This document shows, in pieces, positions 1-7,151 of a stretch of 38,835 nucleotides of DNA. The translations under genes and the position numbers were made by a program. Position 1 is the first letter of the stretch. The number at the start of each line of letters is the position of its first letter. A model generated the notes under the pieces. That model saw only the letters and a program-made list of their open reading frames with translations. It was not told the origin of the DNA and made no database searches. Origin of the DNA: Gaiellaceae bacterium (GTDB lineage: Bacteria > Actinomycetota > Thermoleophilia > Gaiellales > Gaiellaceae). The stretch is taken from the NCBI GenBank assembly GCA_030446625.1, contig JAUJMY010000016.1:40299-79133 (forward strand), in the 5' to 3' direction.

Positions 1-368
1 TGCCGCGAGTCAAGCGAGCCGTCCACGCGCGCAAGAAGCGGCGCAAGGTCCTCGAGCAGGCGAAGGGCTACTGGGGTCTCAAGAGCCGCAGCTACAAGTA
101 CGCGAAGGAGCAGGTCGAGCACTCGCTCGTCTACGCGTACCGCGACCGGAAGGCGAAGAAGCGGACGCTGCGGCGGCTGTGGATCACGCGCATCAACGCG
201 GCCGCGCGGGCGAACGAGCTCTCGTACAACCAGTTCATCGCCGGCTGCAAGGCGGCGAACATCGAGCTCGACCGAAAGATCCTCGCCGATCTCGCCGTGA
301 GCGACCCCGCCGCGTTCAGCGCGATCGCGGAGCAGGCGAAGGCCGCGCTCGCGTCGCAGCCCGCCTGA
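1..368 (+). CDS. rplT: 50S ribosomal protein L20 (first base of ATG outside window)
   Basis: The frame reads (A)TG CCG CGA GTC, giving [18 protein letters not shown] and ending in ASQPA with TGA at 366-368, about 122 residues, the normal size for bL20. L20 binds 23S rRNA early in large-subunit assembly. The extremely basic N-terminus, the [16 protein letters not shown] stretch and the [20 protein letters not shown] core are family hallmarks. Only the A of the start codon is missing, so the gene is complete. infC and rpmI would be expected just upstream, outside the window. The following TrmH-like and pheST genes match the usual neighbourhood. The downstream DUF2332 frame overlaps the stop. 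Confidence 0.98.
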   Translation, partial: PRVKRAVHARKKRRKVLEQAKGYWGLKSRSYKYAKEQVEHSLVYAYRDRKAKKRTLRRLWITRINAAARANELSYNQFIAGCKAANIELDRKILADLAVSDPAAFSAIAEQAKAALASQPA

Positions 369-1339
369 GACCCGAGCTCCGCGACGCGTTCCTCGAGCAG
401 GCGCGCAGCTGCGCCGCCGCCGCCTCGCCGCTGTACGCGCGCGTGTGCCGCGAGCTCGCGGAGGAGCCGCTCGCGGACGAGATCCTCGCCGAGCCCGGGT
501 GGGACGCGCCGCTACGCCTGCTCGGCGCGCTGCACTACCTCACGCTCGCGGAGGCAGTGGACGTCTGGCGGTCTCCGCGCGAAGTGCTCGCGGAGCGGCG
601 CGAGTGGCTGCGCGACTTCGTCGCGACCCAAGGCGTGCAGACGAACGAGGTGCAGCGATCGTGGGTGCTGCTCCCGCTCTTCCTCGAGGTCGCGCGGCGA
701 ACGGGCGCGGAGACGTTCGACGTCGTGGAGCTCGGGCCGAGCGCCGGGCTGAACCTCGTGTGGGACCGCTACGGCTACCGCTACGCGGCCGGCGAGTGGG
801 GCGACGCGGGTGCCCCGCTCGTGCTCGCGGGCGAGGAGCGCGCGCCCGTCCCGGCGGAGCTGCTGTCGCTGCGGCCTCGCGTGGGGCGGCGCGTCGGCGT
901 GGACGCGGCCCCGATCGACCTCACGACGGACGAGGGCGCGCTCCTGCTCAAGTCGTTCGTCTGGGCCGACCAGATCGAGCGGCTGGAGCGGCTCGAACAC
1001 GCGATCGACGTGCTGCGTTCGGATCCGCCGGAGCTCGTTCGTGGTGACTTCGTCGAGGTACTGCCCGACGTGCTCGCGGAGCGTTCCGCGGGTGCCCTCA
1101 CCGTCGTCTTCGAGACGGCGGCGATGGGCTACGTCGCGAAAGAGGGACGAGATCGTGTGTTCGCGGCGCTCGACGCCGCCGCGCATCACGCGCCGCTCGC
1201 GCTCGTCTCGAGCGGCTCGCCGCGCGCGCGTGGGGCTGCGCACTGGGGCCTCTACGTGCGCGTGTGGCCGGGCCCGCGCGAGCACATGGCCGAGGCGAGC
1301 TATCACGGCTCGTGGATCGACTGGCTTGCCGGCGCGTGA
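365..1339 (+). CDS. DUF2332 family protein, start uncertain (CTG at 365)
   Basis: Product of about 324 residues matching the DUF2332 family of actinobacterial proteins of unknown function. Recognisable parts are the N-terminal [18 protein letters not shown], the central [18 protein letters not shown], which looks like a SAM-binding motif I (ELGxSAGLN), and a C-terminal [10 protein letters not shown] region. A methyltransferase-like fold is plausible but unproven. The start is odd: homology begins at about residue 3 of this frame, and the only initiator-like codon there is CTG at 365, which overlaps the rplT stop (CTGA). A GTG at 179 would lie deep inside rplT, and the GTG at 443 would remove conserved residues. 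The stop overlaps the next gene (GTGA), so the two are probably translationally coupled. Confidence 0.8.
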   Translation: MRPELRDAFLEQARSCAAAASPLYARVCRELAEEPLADEILAEPGWDAPLRLLGALHYLTLAEAVDVWRSPREVLAERREWLRDFVATQGVQTNEVQRSWVLLPLFLEVARRTGAETFDVVELGPSAGLNLVWDRYGYRYAAGEWGDAGAPLVLAGEERAPVPAELLSLRPRVGRRVGVDAAPIDLTTDEGALLLKSFVWADQIERLERLEHAIDVLRSDPPELVRGDFVEVLPDVLAERSAGALTVVFETAAMGYVAKEGRDRVFAALDAAAHHAPLALVSSGSPRARGAAHWGLYVRVWPGPREHMAEASYHGSWIDWLAGA

Positions 1340-2010
1340 TCACGTCGCGCCAGAACGAGACGCTCAAGCTCGTGCGGAAGCTCCGGGAGCGGCGGTGGCG
1401 CGACAAGCTCGGACTGTTCGTGGCGGAGGGCGAGGACCTCGTCGACGCCGCACGAGACGCCGGCATCGCTCCGATCGAGCTCCTCGTCGCGGGCGAGAAC
1501 GTCGAGCCTGCACTTCTCGGCGAGGTGTCCGCGCTCCGGCACCCGCCGCGCGTGCTCGGGATCTTCGGGCGCGACGCGCTGCCGAGCGGGACGCGCGACC
1601 GCGCGCTCGCGCTCTGGCACGTCGGCGACCCCGGGAACGTCGGGACGCTCGTGCGCGCGGCGGACGCGTTCGGCGCCGGCGTCGCACTGTCCGAGGGATG
1701 TGCCGACCCTACGGGTCCGAAGGCGCTACGCGCGTCCGCGGGCGCGATCTTCCGCGTGCCGCTGCTTTCGTTCGACGACGCGCCGCGTCCGTGGGTCGCG
1801 CTCGTCCCGCGCGGCGCACGTCCCCTGGCGGACATCGATCTCGGCGCAGCGACGTTCGTCCTCGGCGCCGAGCGCGAGGGGCTGCCGGACGACGTCGTCG
1901 CGCGCTGCGACGAGCGCGCGACGATCCCTCAGGCGCCGAGCGCGGAGTCGCTCAACGTCGCGATGGCCGGGACGATCGCGCTCTACGAGGTCGCGCGCCG
2001 GCGCGCCTGA
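1336..2010 (+). CDS. TrmH/SpoU-family RNA 2'-O-methyltransferase
   Basis: 224-residue SPOUT-class RNA methyltransferase. The N-terminal substrate-binding domain starts [16 protein letters not shown] and contains GLFVAEGEDLV. The C-terminal SpoU domain shows the three motifs: motif 1 around WHVGDPGNVGTLVRAADAFG, motif 2 around FVLGAEREGLP, motif 3 around IPQAPSAESLNVAMA. The knot-type SAM site and dimerisation are family knowledge. Target is probably a 23S rRNA ribose, as is usual for the copy between rplT and pheS. The GTG at 1336 was chosen because the recognisable protein begins there and GTGA overlaps the DUF2332 stop. An in-frame upstream ATG (1264) would add non-homologous sequence. Confidence 0.92.
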   Translation: MITSRQNETLKLVRKLRERRWRDKLGLFVAEGEDLVDAARDAGIAPIELLVAGENVEPALLGEVSALRHPPRVLGIFGRDALPSGTRDRALALWHVGDPGNVGTLVRAADAFGAGVALSEGCADPTGPKALRASAGAIFRVPLLSFDDAPRPWVALVPRGARPLADIDLGAATFVLGAEREGLPDDVVARCDERATIPQAPSAESLNVAMAGTIALYEVARRRA

Positions 2011-2126
2011 GCGTCGCGCAGGCCGCGATCGATCCGTTCCTTCAGGCGGCGGGTCCGCGCGTCGTACTCGGCCTTCTCAGCGAGCCGCTCCTCACGTATC
2101 CGCCTCTTCACGTCCTTCTTGCTCAC
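1983..2126 (-). CDS. Small basic protein (47 aa), hypothetical
   Basis: Minus-strand frame of 47 residues starting VSKKDVKRRIREERLAEKAE, very rich in Lys/Arg (net charge about +9) and probably helical. The GTG at 2126-2124 has a strong AGGAGG Shine-Dalgarno just upstream, and the start lies inside the end of the acidic micro-ORF at 2092-2217 (35-bp overlap), so translational coupling is likely. Its last 28 bp are antisense to the TrmH-like gene. Codons such as ATA and AGG are unusual for this genome. I do not recognise a family; basic nucleic-acid- or ribosome-binding is only a guess. It is too short to be certain that it is real. Confidence 0.5.
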   Translation of the reverse strand: MSKKDVKRRIREERLAEKAEYDARTRRLKERIDRGLRDAQARRRATS

Positions 2127-2217
2127 CGTCCTCCTCTAACAGCTCGACGATCCGCGACACATCGCTCCGGATGTCAAACAGTGCCTCAAGCACGTGTGTG
2201 ACGTCGTCGGGATCCAC
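2092..2217 (-). CDS. Small acidic protein (41 aa), hypothetical
   Basis: Minus-strand frame starting VDPDDVTHVLEALFDIRSD and ending in a Glu/Asp-rich tail, net charge about -12. The pattern ALFDIRSDVSRIVELLEED looks like a genuine amphipathic helix followed by an acidic tail, and resembles short hypothetical proteins I associate with Thermoleophilia (from memory, not checked). Start GTG at 2217-2215 is the only initiator in frame after the methyltransferase stop, 21 nt upstream, with no clear Shine-Dalgarno. Codon use is unusually AT-rich (TTA, ACA, CTT, TTT, CAA) compared with the neighbours, which hints at different ancestry or relaxed codon selection. It overlaps the basic micro-ORF. Confidence 0.55.
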   Translation of the reverse strand: MDPDDVTHVLEALFDIRSDVSRIVELLEEDGEQEGREEADT

Positions 2218-2238
2218 ACGATCATCGTCGCGCCTGCG

Positions 2239-2952
2239 TCAAGATGGCTCCTCCGGACGACGCGCGAGCCAGACGCTGTCCTCGCCGCCCGCGTGCGGCC
2301 GCCGGTCGAACCACCCGTAGCACGCCTCGACCTCGAAGCCGGCGCGCTCCAGGAGCGCGCGCCACTCGAGCGGCGAGATCCACGAGAGGACCATTGTCGT
2401 CCCGCCGGAGTCGCCGCGGACCGAGAGCGTCAGCGTCCGCGCACCGGTGTCCCAGTCGGCGCGCTCGAAGATCCCGGGCTCGCGCTCGAGCCACCGCGCG
2501 TGCGTCTCCTCCACGTCTTCCGACCCCGGCTCGAAGACGTCGAAGGCGAGCAAGCCGCCGGGGAGGAGGAGCTCGCGCGCGGCGCGGAGCGCGCGCAGCC
2601 GCTCGACGTCGTCGGCGAGATGGAGGTACGCCCGGAACGGGCACGTCACGAGTTGGACGCGCTCCGCCACGGGTGGCTCGCGCAGGTCGCCCACGCGCAG
2701 GTCGAGGAGATGCGCGACGCCTGCGGCCTCCGCCTCGGCGCGGCACACCTCGAGCATCCCCGGCGAGGAGTCGACGCCGATCACGGGGATCCCCGCGGCC
2801 GCCGTCGGGAGAGCGATCCGGCCGGTGCCGACGCCGAGCTCCACGACCGGCCCGCCCGCCTCCCGCGCGAGGTCGACGTAGAACTCGACGTCCTCGGTGA
2901 CGCTGCGGCTCCACGGGTCGTACAGCCGCGCGATCGCGTCGTACGCGGTCAT
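2239..2952 (-). CDS. Class I SAM-dependent methyltransferase (second of tandem pair)
   Basis: 237-residue Rossmann-fold methyltransferase starting MTAYDAIARLYDPWSRSV. SAM motif I is VVELGVGTGRIALP, and GVDSSPGMLEVCRAEAEAAG carries the acidic ribose-contacting region. ATG at 2952-2950 overlaps the stop of the upstream paralogue as ATGA, so the pair is coupled. The sequence parallels that paralogue (YDAIARLYD/YDAFAPIYD, VEFYVDLAREA/VPFYVELAREA, GWFDRRP/GGFDGQP), indicating a tandem duplication. Substrate cannot be told. A longer in-frame extension to 3585 is an antisense/overlap artefact because homology starts at the internal ATG. Confidence 0.88.
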   Translation of the reverse strand: MTAYDAIARLYDPWSRSVTEDVEFYVDLAREAGGPVVELGVGTGRIALPTAAAGIPVIGVDSSPGMLEVCRAEAEAAGVAHLLDLRVGDLREPPVAERVQLVTCPFRAYLHLADDVERLRALRAARELLLPGGLLAFDVFEPGSEDVEETHARWLEREPGIFERADWDTGARTLTLSVRGDSGGTTMVLSWISPLEWRALLERAGFEVEACYGWFDRRPHAGGEDSVWLARRPEEPS

Positions 2953-3623
2953 CTCGGCTTCCGCGCGACGAAGACGAACTCGCGGCTCGCGTCGTCGAAC
3001 GGCTGCCCGTCGAAGCCCCCGTAGAGCGCCTCGACCTCGAGGCCGGCGACGTCGAAAAGCCCGAGCCACTCGTTCTTCGTCGCCCACCAGAGCGAGATGG
3101 CCGCCCCCGAGTCGAGCGTGATGTCGATGCGGCTCTCGCCGACGGAGTAGCGCAGCGTGTGGCCGACGGGGTCGTCTTGGTGCGCTCCGTCCAGCCGCGC
3201 GGCGATCGCGTGGTCGAAGGCGAACGCATTCCAGGCGAAGCGGCCGCCCGGGCGAAGCGCGCCGGCAACACGCTCGAACGTCCGCCGCCGGTCGGCCCAC
3301 GTCGGGAGGTGGAGCAGCGACCGGGCCGGGCAGTACACGAGGCCCGCCGGCTCGTCGAGCGCGAGATCGCGCATGTCCGCGAGGCGCAGGTCGAGGTCGG
3401 CACCCTGCTCGCGCGCGCGTTCGAGCATCGCGGGGGACGAATCGATCCCGATCACGCGCTTGCCGGTCTCGCGCGCGACGGCGGCGGCGACGCGCGCCGT
3501 CCCCACGGCGAGCTCGACGACCCGTCCCTCCGCCTCGCGCGCCAGCTCGACGTAGAACGGCACGTCCTCGGTCCCGGGGAACCACACGTCGTAGATCGGC
3601 GCGAACGCGTCGTACGTGCTCAT
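2949..3623 (-). CDS. Class I SAM-dependent methyltransferase (first of tandem pair)
   Basis: 224 residues starting MSTYDAFAPIYDVWFPGTED. Motif I is VVELAVGTARVAAAVA, in which the second glycine of the usual GxGxG is replaced by Ala (GTAR); GIDSSPAMLERAREQG follows. The C-terminal half (LRYSVGESRIDITL, WWATKNEWLGLF) is the variable substrate region. It is the first gene of a minus-strand cassette with the paralogue at 2239-2952 and two micro-ORFs, placed between the TrmH-like gene and pheS where most relatives have none. I see no strong Shine-Dalgarno or TAnnnT directly before the ATG. Substrate unknown. Confidence 0.88.
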   Translation of the reverse strand: MSTYDAFAPIYDVWFPGTEDVPFYVELAREAEGRVVELAVGTARVAAAVARETGKRVIGIDSSPAMLERAREQGADLDLRLADMRDLALDEPAGLVYCPARSLLHLPTWADRRRTFERVAGALRPGGRFAWNAFAFDHAIAARLDGAHQDDPVGHTLRYSVGESRIDITLDSGAAISLWWATKNEWLGLFDVAGLEVEALYGGFDGQPFDDASREFVFVARKPR

Positions 3624-3629
3624 CGCCGC

Positions 3630-3635
3630 TATTCT
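3630..3635 (+). promoter_or_regulatory. Candidate -10 element (TATTCT) for the pheST transcript
   Basis: TATTCT fits TAnnnT and sits 7 nt before the ATG of a 20-codon open frame at 3643, the same geometry as other putative leaderless starts here. pheS needs its own promoter because its upstream neighbours are on the opposite strand, and this is the best hexamer between 3624 and 3773. No convincing -35 is visible. Confidence 0.4.
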
Positions 3636-3642
3636 GCGCCGG

Positions 3643-3705
3643 ATGACGAAGCGCGCGCAGCCGTTTACGCGGCCCCGGCCTGAGGCCGGGGCGCCGGCGC
3701 GCTAG
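3643..3705 (+). CDS. Possible pheS leader peptide (20 aa)
   Basis: ATG at 3643 opens MTKRAQPFTRPRPEAGAPAR, ending TAG at 3703-3705. It would be translated from the very 5' end of a transcript starting after the TATTCT at 3630. Its single Phe is encoded by TTT (3664-3666), a rare codon in this genome, six nucleotides before a perfect 9-bp hairpin arm at 3672. E. coli pheST is controlled by a Phe-rich leader peptide (established). Here there is only one Phe, so the analogy is weak. It could also be chance. Confidence 0.25.
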   Translation: MTKRAQPFTRPRPEAGAPAR

Positions 3706-3751
3706 CCGCCCGTCGTTCCGCGCGGCCTCGGCCGGGGCGTGTCTCCGCCCC
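3672..3751 (+). promoter_or_regulatory. pheS leader with alternative hairpins (candidate attenuator)
   Basis: Arm A GCCCCGGCC (3672-3680) pairs perfectly with arm B GGCCGGGGC (3684-3692) over a 3-nt loop. An exact second copy of B lies at 3730-3738 and could pair with A instead. GGGGCG in that second copy (3734-3739) also forms a hairpin with CGCCCC (3746-3751). The structures are mutually exclusive. No T-tract follows. The pheS Shine-Dalgarno GAGAGGAGG follows at 3761-3769. Regulation is inference. Confidence 0.4.
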
Positions 3752-3773
3752 GAACCCGCCGAGAGGAGGAACG

Positions 3774-4811
3774 ATGAGTCGCGAAAAACCCGTTGGTACA
3801 GTCGCCGCCGTGGACTGGTCGCGGTACGAGACGGACGCGCTGCGCGCGTTCGACTCCGCCCGTGACGACTCCGCGCTCTCGGAGGCGAACGTCGCGTACC
3901 TGGGGCGCAAGAGCGCGCTGAAGCAGGCGCTCCGGGAGGTGCGCGACCGCCACGCGGGCGTCCTGCTGAACGGGATCCGCGCGCGTCTCGAGGCGGCCTC
4001 GCGCGCCGCCGCCGAACGGCTCGCGCGCGAGCAGGCGAGCCGGCGGGAGGACGCCGACGGCTTCGACCCCACGCTCCCGGGCGACCGGATCCCGCGTGGG
4101 CACCTGCACGTCCTGACGCAGATCCGGCGGGAGGCCGAGGACATCCTGGTCGGGCTCGGTTACGAGATCGTCGACAGCCGCGAGGTCGAGACCGCGTGGC
4201 ACAACTTCGACGCGCTCAACCAGCCCCTGAACCACCCGTCACGCTCGCCGCGCGAGACGTTCTACGTCGACGACGGGCGCGAGACGCTTCTGCGGGCGCA
4301 CACCTCCACCGGGCAGATCCGCGTCATGGAGTCGCGCGAGCCGCCGGTGTACGTGGCCGTGCCCGGACGCGTCTACCGCCGCGACACGCCGAGCCCGACG
4401 AGCACGCCCGTCTTCCACCAGGTGGAGTGCCTCGCGGTCGACCGCGGGATCACGCTCGCGGACCTGAAAGGAACGATGGAGCACTTCTTCCGCGAGCTGT
4501 TCGGCCCCGGACGGGAGTTCCGGATGCGCACGAGCTTCTTCCCGTTCACCGAGCCGTCGGTCGAGTTCGACGTCACCTGCTTCCTCTGCGACGCGCGCGG
4601 CTGCCCCGTCTGCAAGTACTCGGGGTGGATCGAGATGGGCGGGGCGGGCGTCGTCGACCCTGCCGTGTTCGAGAACGTCGGCTATGACCCCGACGAGTGG
4701 TCGGGCTTCGCGTGGGGGCTCGGGCTCGACCGGATCGCGCTCCTCCGTCACGGCCTCCCCGACATCCGGATGTTCTGGGAGAACGACCTCCGCCTGCTGA
4801 GGCAGTTCTGA
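3774..4811 (+). CDS. pheS: Phenylalanine--tRNA ligase alpha subunit
   Basis: 345-residue class II aminoacyl-tRNA synthetase subunit that activates Phe and charges tRNA-Phe as an (alpha-beta)2 enzyme in the cytoplasm. The N-terminal coiled-coil (about residues 20-90, VAYLGRKSALKQALREV) binds tRNA. Motif 2 is YRRDTPSPTSTPVFHQVE, FFPFTEPSVEFDVTC forms part of the Phe pocket, and motif 3 is GFAWGLGLDRIALLRHG. A CFLC...CPVC four-cysteine pattern near residue 270 could bind zinc, as in some PheS proteins. A strong GAGAGGAGG Shine-Dalgarno supports the ATG at 3774. The stop overlaps pheT (TGATG), so expression is coupled. Possible leader regulation lies upstream. Confidence 0.97.
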   Translation: MSREKPVGTVAAVDWSRYETDALRAFDSARDDSALSEANVAYLGRKSALKQALREVRDRHAGVLLNGIRARLEAASRAAAERLAREQASRREDADGFDPTLPGDRIPRGHLHVLTQIRREAEDILVGLGYEIVDSREVETAWHNFDALNQPLNHPSRSPRETFYVDDGRETLLRAHTSTGQIRVMESREPPVYVAVPGRVYRRDTPSPTSTPVFHQVECLAVDRGITLADLKGTMEHFFRELFGPGREFRMRTSFFPFTEPSVEFDVTCFLCDARGCPVCKYSGWIEMGGAGVVDPAVFENVGYDPDEWSGFAWGLGLDRIALLRHGLPDIRMFWENDLRLLRQF

Positions 4812-7110
4812 TGCGGGTCCCCGTCTCGTGGCTCCGTGAGTACGTGCCGCTCGAGGCTCCCGTTCGCGATCTCGCCGCGCGGCTCGTGATCGCGAGCTGC
4901 GAGGTCGAGCGGATCGAGACGCGCGGCGCGCTGGACGCCGACGGCAACCTCGGGCTCTTCCGCGTCGGGCGCGTGCTCGAGGCGGGCAAGCACCCGAACG
5001 CGGACCGCCTCCAGCTCTGCCAGGTCGACGTGGGGGAGGGCGAGCCGCGGCAAATCGTGTGCGGCGCCTGGAACTTCGGCGCCGGAGCGACGGTCGCCGT
5101 CGCGCTGCCCGGCGCGCTCCTGCCCGGCTCTGAAGGCCCGCTGCGCGAGGCGAAGCTGCGCGGCGAGAGCTCACGCGGGATGATCCTGTCGGAGCGGGAG
5201 CTCGAGCTCGGCCCGGATCACGGCGGGATCCTCGTGCTGCCGGAGGCGTGGGAGCCGGGCACTCCGCTCGCCGACGTGCTCCCGCTCACGGACGACGTGC
5301 TCGAGATTCAGACCGGGCACAACCGCCCGGACCTGCTCGGGGTCTACGGGATCGCGCGCGAGGTCGCGGCGCTCTACGACCTCGACCTTGCGCCGCCGCC
5401 GGGCCGCGACCCGGAGCGGCACGAGGACGAGCCGGTCGACGTGCGCGTCGAGGACCCGCACGGCTGCCCGCGGTACGTCGGGCGGCTCTTCCGCGACGTG
5501 ATGGTCGCGCCGTCGCCGCCGTGGCTGAAGGCGCGGCTCGTCGGCGCGGGCATGCGCCCGATCTCGAACGTCGTCGACATCACCAACTACGTGATGCACG
5601 CGCTCGGCAGCCCGCTCCACGGCTTCGACCACGGAGGTCTCGCGGAGGGGCGAATCGTCGTACGGCGCGCGCGCCGCGGCGAGCCGATCAGGACGCTAGA
5701 CGGAACGCTGCGCGAGCTCGACGAGCGCGACCTCGTGATCGCGGACGCCGAGCGCCCCGTCGCGATCGCCGGGATCATGGGGGGCGAGGAGAGCGAGGTC
5801 GCGGAGACAACGACGAGCGTTCTGCTCGAGGCGGCGAACTTCGACCCGGTCACGATCATGCACAGCTCGGAGCGCCTGCGTCTGCGCTCGGAGGCCTCGA
5901 ACCGCTGGGAGAAGGGCGTCGATCCGGAGGCCGCTCTCCAGGCGGCGCGCCTCGCGACGGAGCTCCTCGTCGAGCTCGCCGGGGCGCGCTGGACGGGTGA
6001 CACGGACGCGCGCGGCACGCCGCCCCCACTGCCGCAGATCGCGTTCCGGCCGGAACGAACCGAGGCGGTGACGGCTCTGCGCGTTCCGGAGCAGGAGCAG
6101 CGCCGGATCCTCACCCGCCTCGGGTTCGAGGTCTCCGACGGATTCGCCATCGGCGTGCCGAGCTGGCGCGCACAGGACGTGACACGCGAAATCGACGTCG
6201 TCGAGGAGGTCGCGCGCTTCAAGCTCCACGAGCTGCCGGCGACGCTGCCGCAGCGACGGGTGATCGCCGGCCGCCTGACGAAGGCGCAGCGCGTGCGGAG
6301 GCGGGTCGAGGAGGCGCTGGTCGGCTTCGGGTTCTCGGAGGCGTACACGTGGAGCCTCGTCCCCGACGATCCCGCGCCGGGCGCGATCCGGCTCGCGGAG
6401 CCGCTCTCGGCGGAGCAAGCGGTGCTGCGCACGAGCCTCGGCCACGGGTTGATCGAGGCCGCACGCCGAAACGTCGCCGCCGGAAACGCCGACGTCGCGC
6501 TGTTCGAGCTCGCGCACGTCTACCTGCCGAGCGGAGCGGAGCTTCCGCACGAGCCGTGGCACGTCGCGGGCATCACCGAGGGCGGCTTCGCTCGCGCGAA
6601 GGCGAGCCGTCGAGGCGCTGTACGCCGCGCTGAACGTCTCGCCGCGGTTCGAGCGCGCCCGGAGCTGAGATTTTCCAGCGTGGGCGCGACGACCGCCGAA
6701 GAAGGTGGTCGCCGAGCTGCGCGACCCGGATCCGGACAGCGGGGGAGTGTTCGAGCTCGATGTCGACGCGCTCGTCGCGCGTGCGCTCGACCTCGTCCTC
6801 TACGAGGACGCGATCGCGTACCCGCCGCTCCGCCAGGACCTGCGCCTTCGCCGTCCACGAGGTGGTGGCGGGCGACCTCGGAGCCGCGGCCCGGTGGTGG
6901 CGGCGACCGCAGGGCCAGGCCGAGCCGCGCGAGATGCGCGCGTTCGACGTCTACCGCGGCGAGCAGGTGGGCGCCGGGAAGAAGTCGATCGCGTTCGCCG
7001 TCACCTTCCAGTCGCGGGGAGCGGACGCTCTCGGACGAGGACGCGGCGAAGCCACAGGAGGTGGATCGTCGCCGCCCTGGCGACGCGCTTCGGCGCCGTT
7101 GCGCGCGTAG
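4811..7110 (+). CDS. pheT: Phenylalanine--tRNA ligase beta subunit, 3' part frameshifted
   Basis: Starts MRVPVSWLREYVPLEAPV. Residues about 40-150 form the EMAP/tRNA-binding domain (GLFRVGRVLEAGKHPNADRL), followed by B3/B4 editing and B5 domains (HNRPDLLGVYGIAREVAALY, RPISNVVDITNYVMHALGSP, IAGIMGGEESEV). The frame is clean to about 6600; then the recognisable C-terminus hops between frames: VEALYAALNVSPRF, then VVAELRDPDPDSG, then FAVHEVVAGDL and FDVYRGEQVGAGKKS (FDX-ACB anticodon-binding domain), then RTLSDEDAA, then IVAALATRFGA, ending near TAG 7108-7110. At least five indels fall in about 500 bp, around 6600, 6700, 6845, 7020 and 7055. The gene is essential and the total length (about 766 codons) is normal, so sequence error is the likely cause. 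The intact frame otherwise runs on into the next gene, a spurious fusion. Confidence 0.9.
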
Positions 7111-7115
7111 TTCGG

Positions 7116-7151
7116 CGTCCAACCGGCCGTCGACGTCCAACCGGCCGTCGA
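7116..7151 (+). repeat. 18-bp tandem duplication
   Basis: CGTCCAACCGGCCGTCGA occurs twice back to back (7116-7133 and 7134-7151) and is followed by CGTCGAGCG. In one frame it reads (S)NRPSTSNRPSTSS, leading directly into the surface-protein frame. It lies between the end of pheT and the first recognisable residues of that protein, where a signal peptide would be expected but is not seen. Confidence 0.85.

Noticed and set aside
179..364. Extension of the DUF2332 frame to the GTG at 179
   Set aside because: This part lies inside rplT in another frame and has no family similarity; the readable protein begins after 365.
2215..2225. ATGATCGTG start in another frame for the acidic micro-ORF
   Set aside because: That frame reaches a stop after 24 residues with no recognisable helix pattern; the GTG frame gives the helix-acidic-tail protein.
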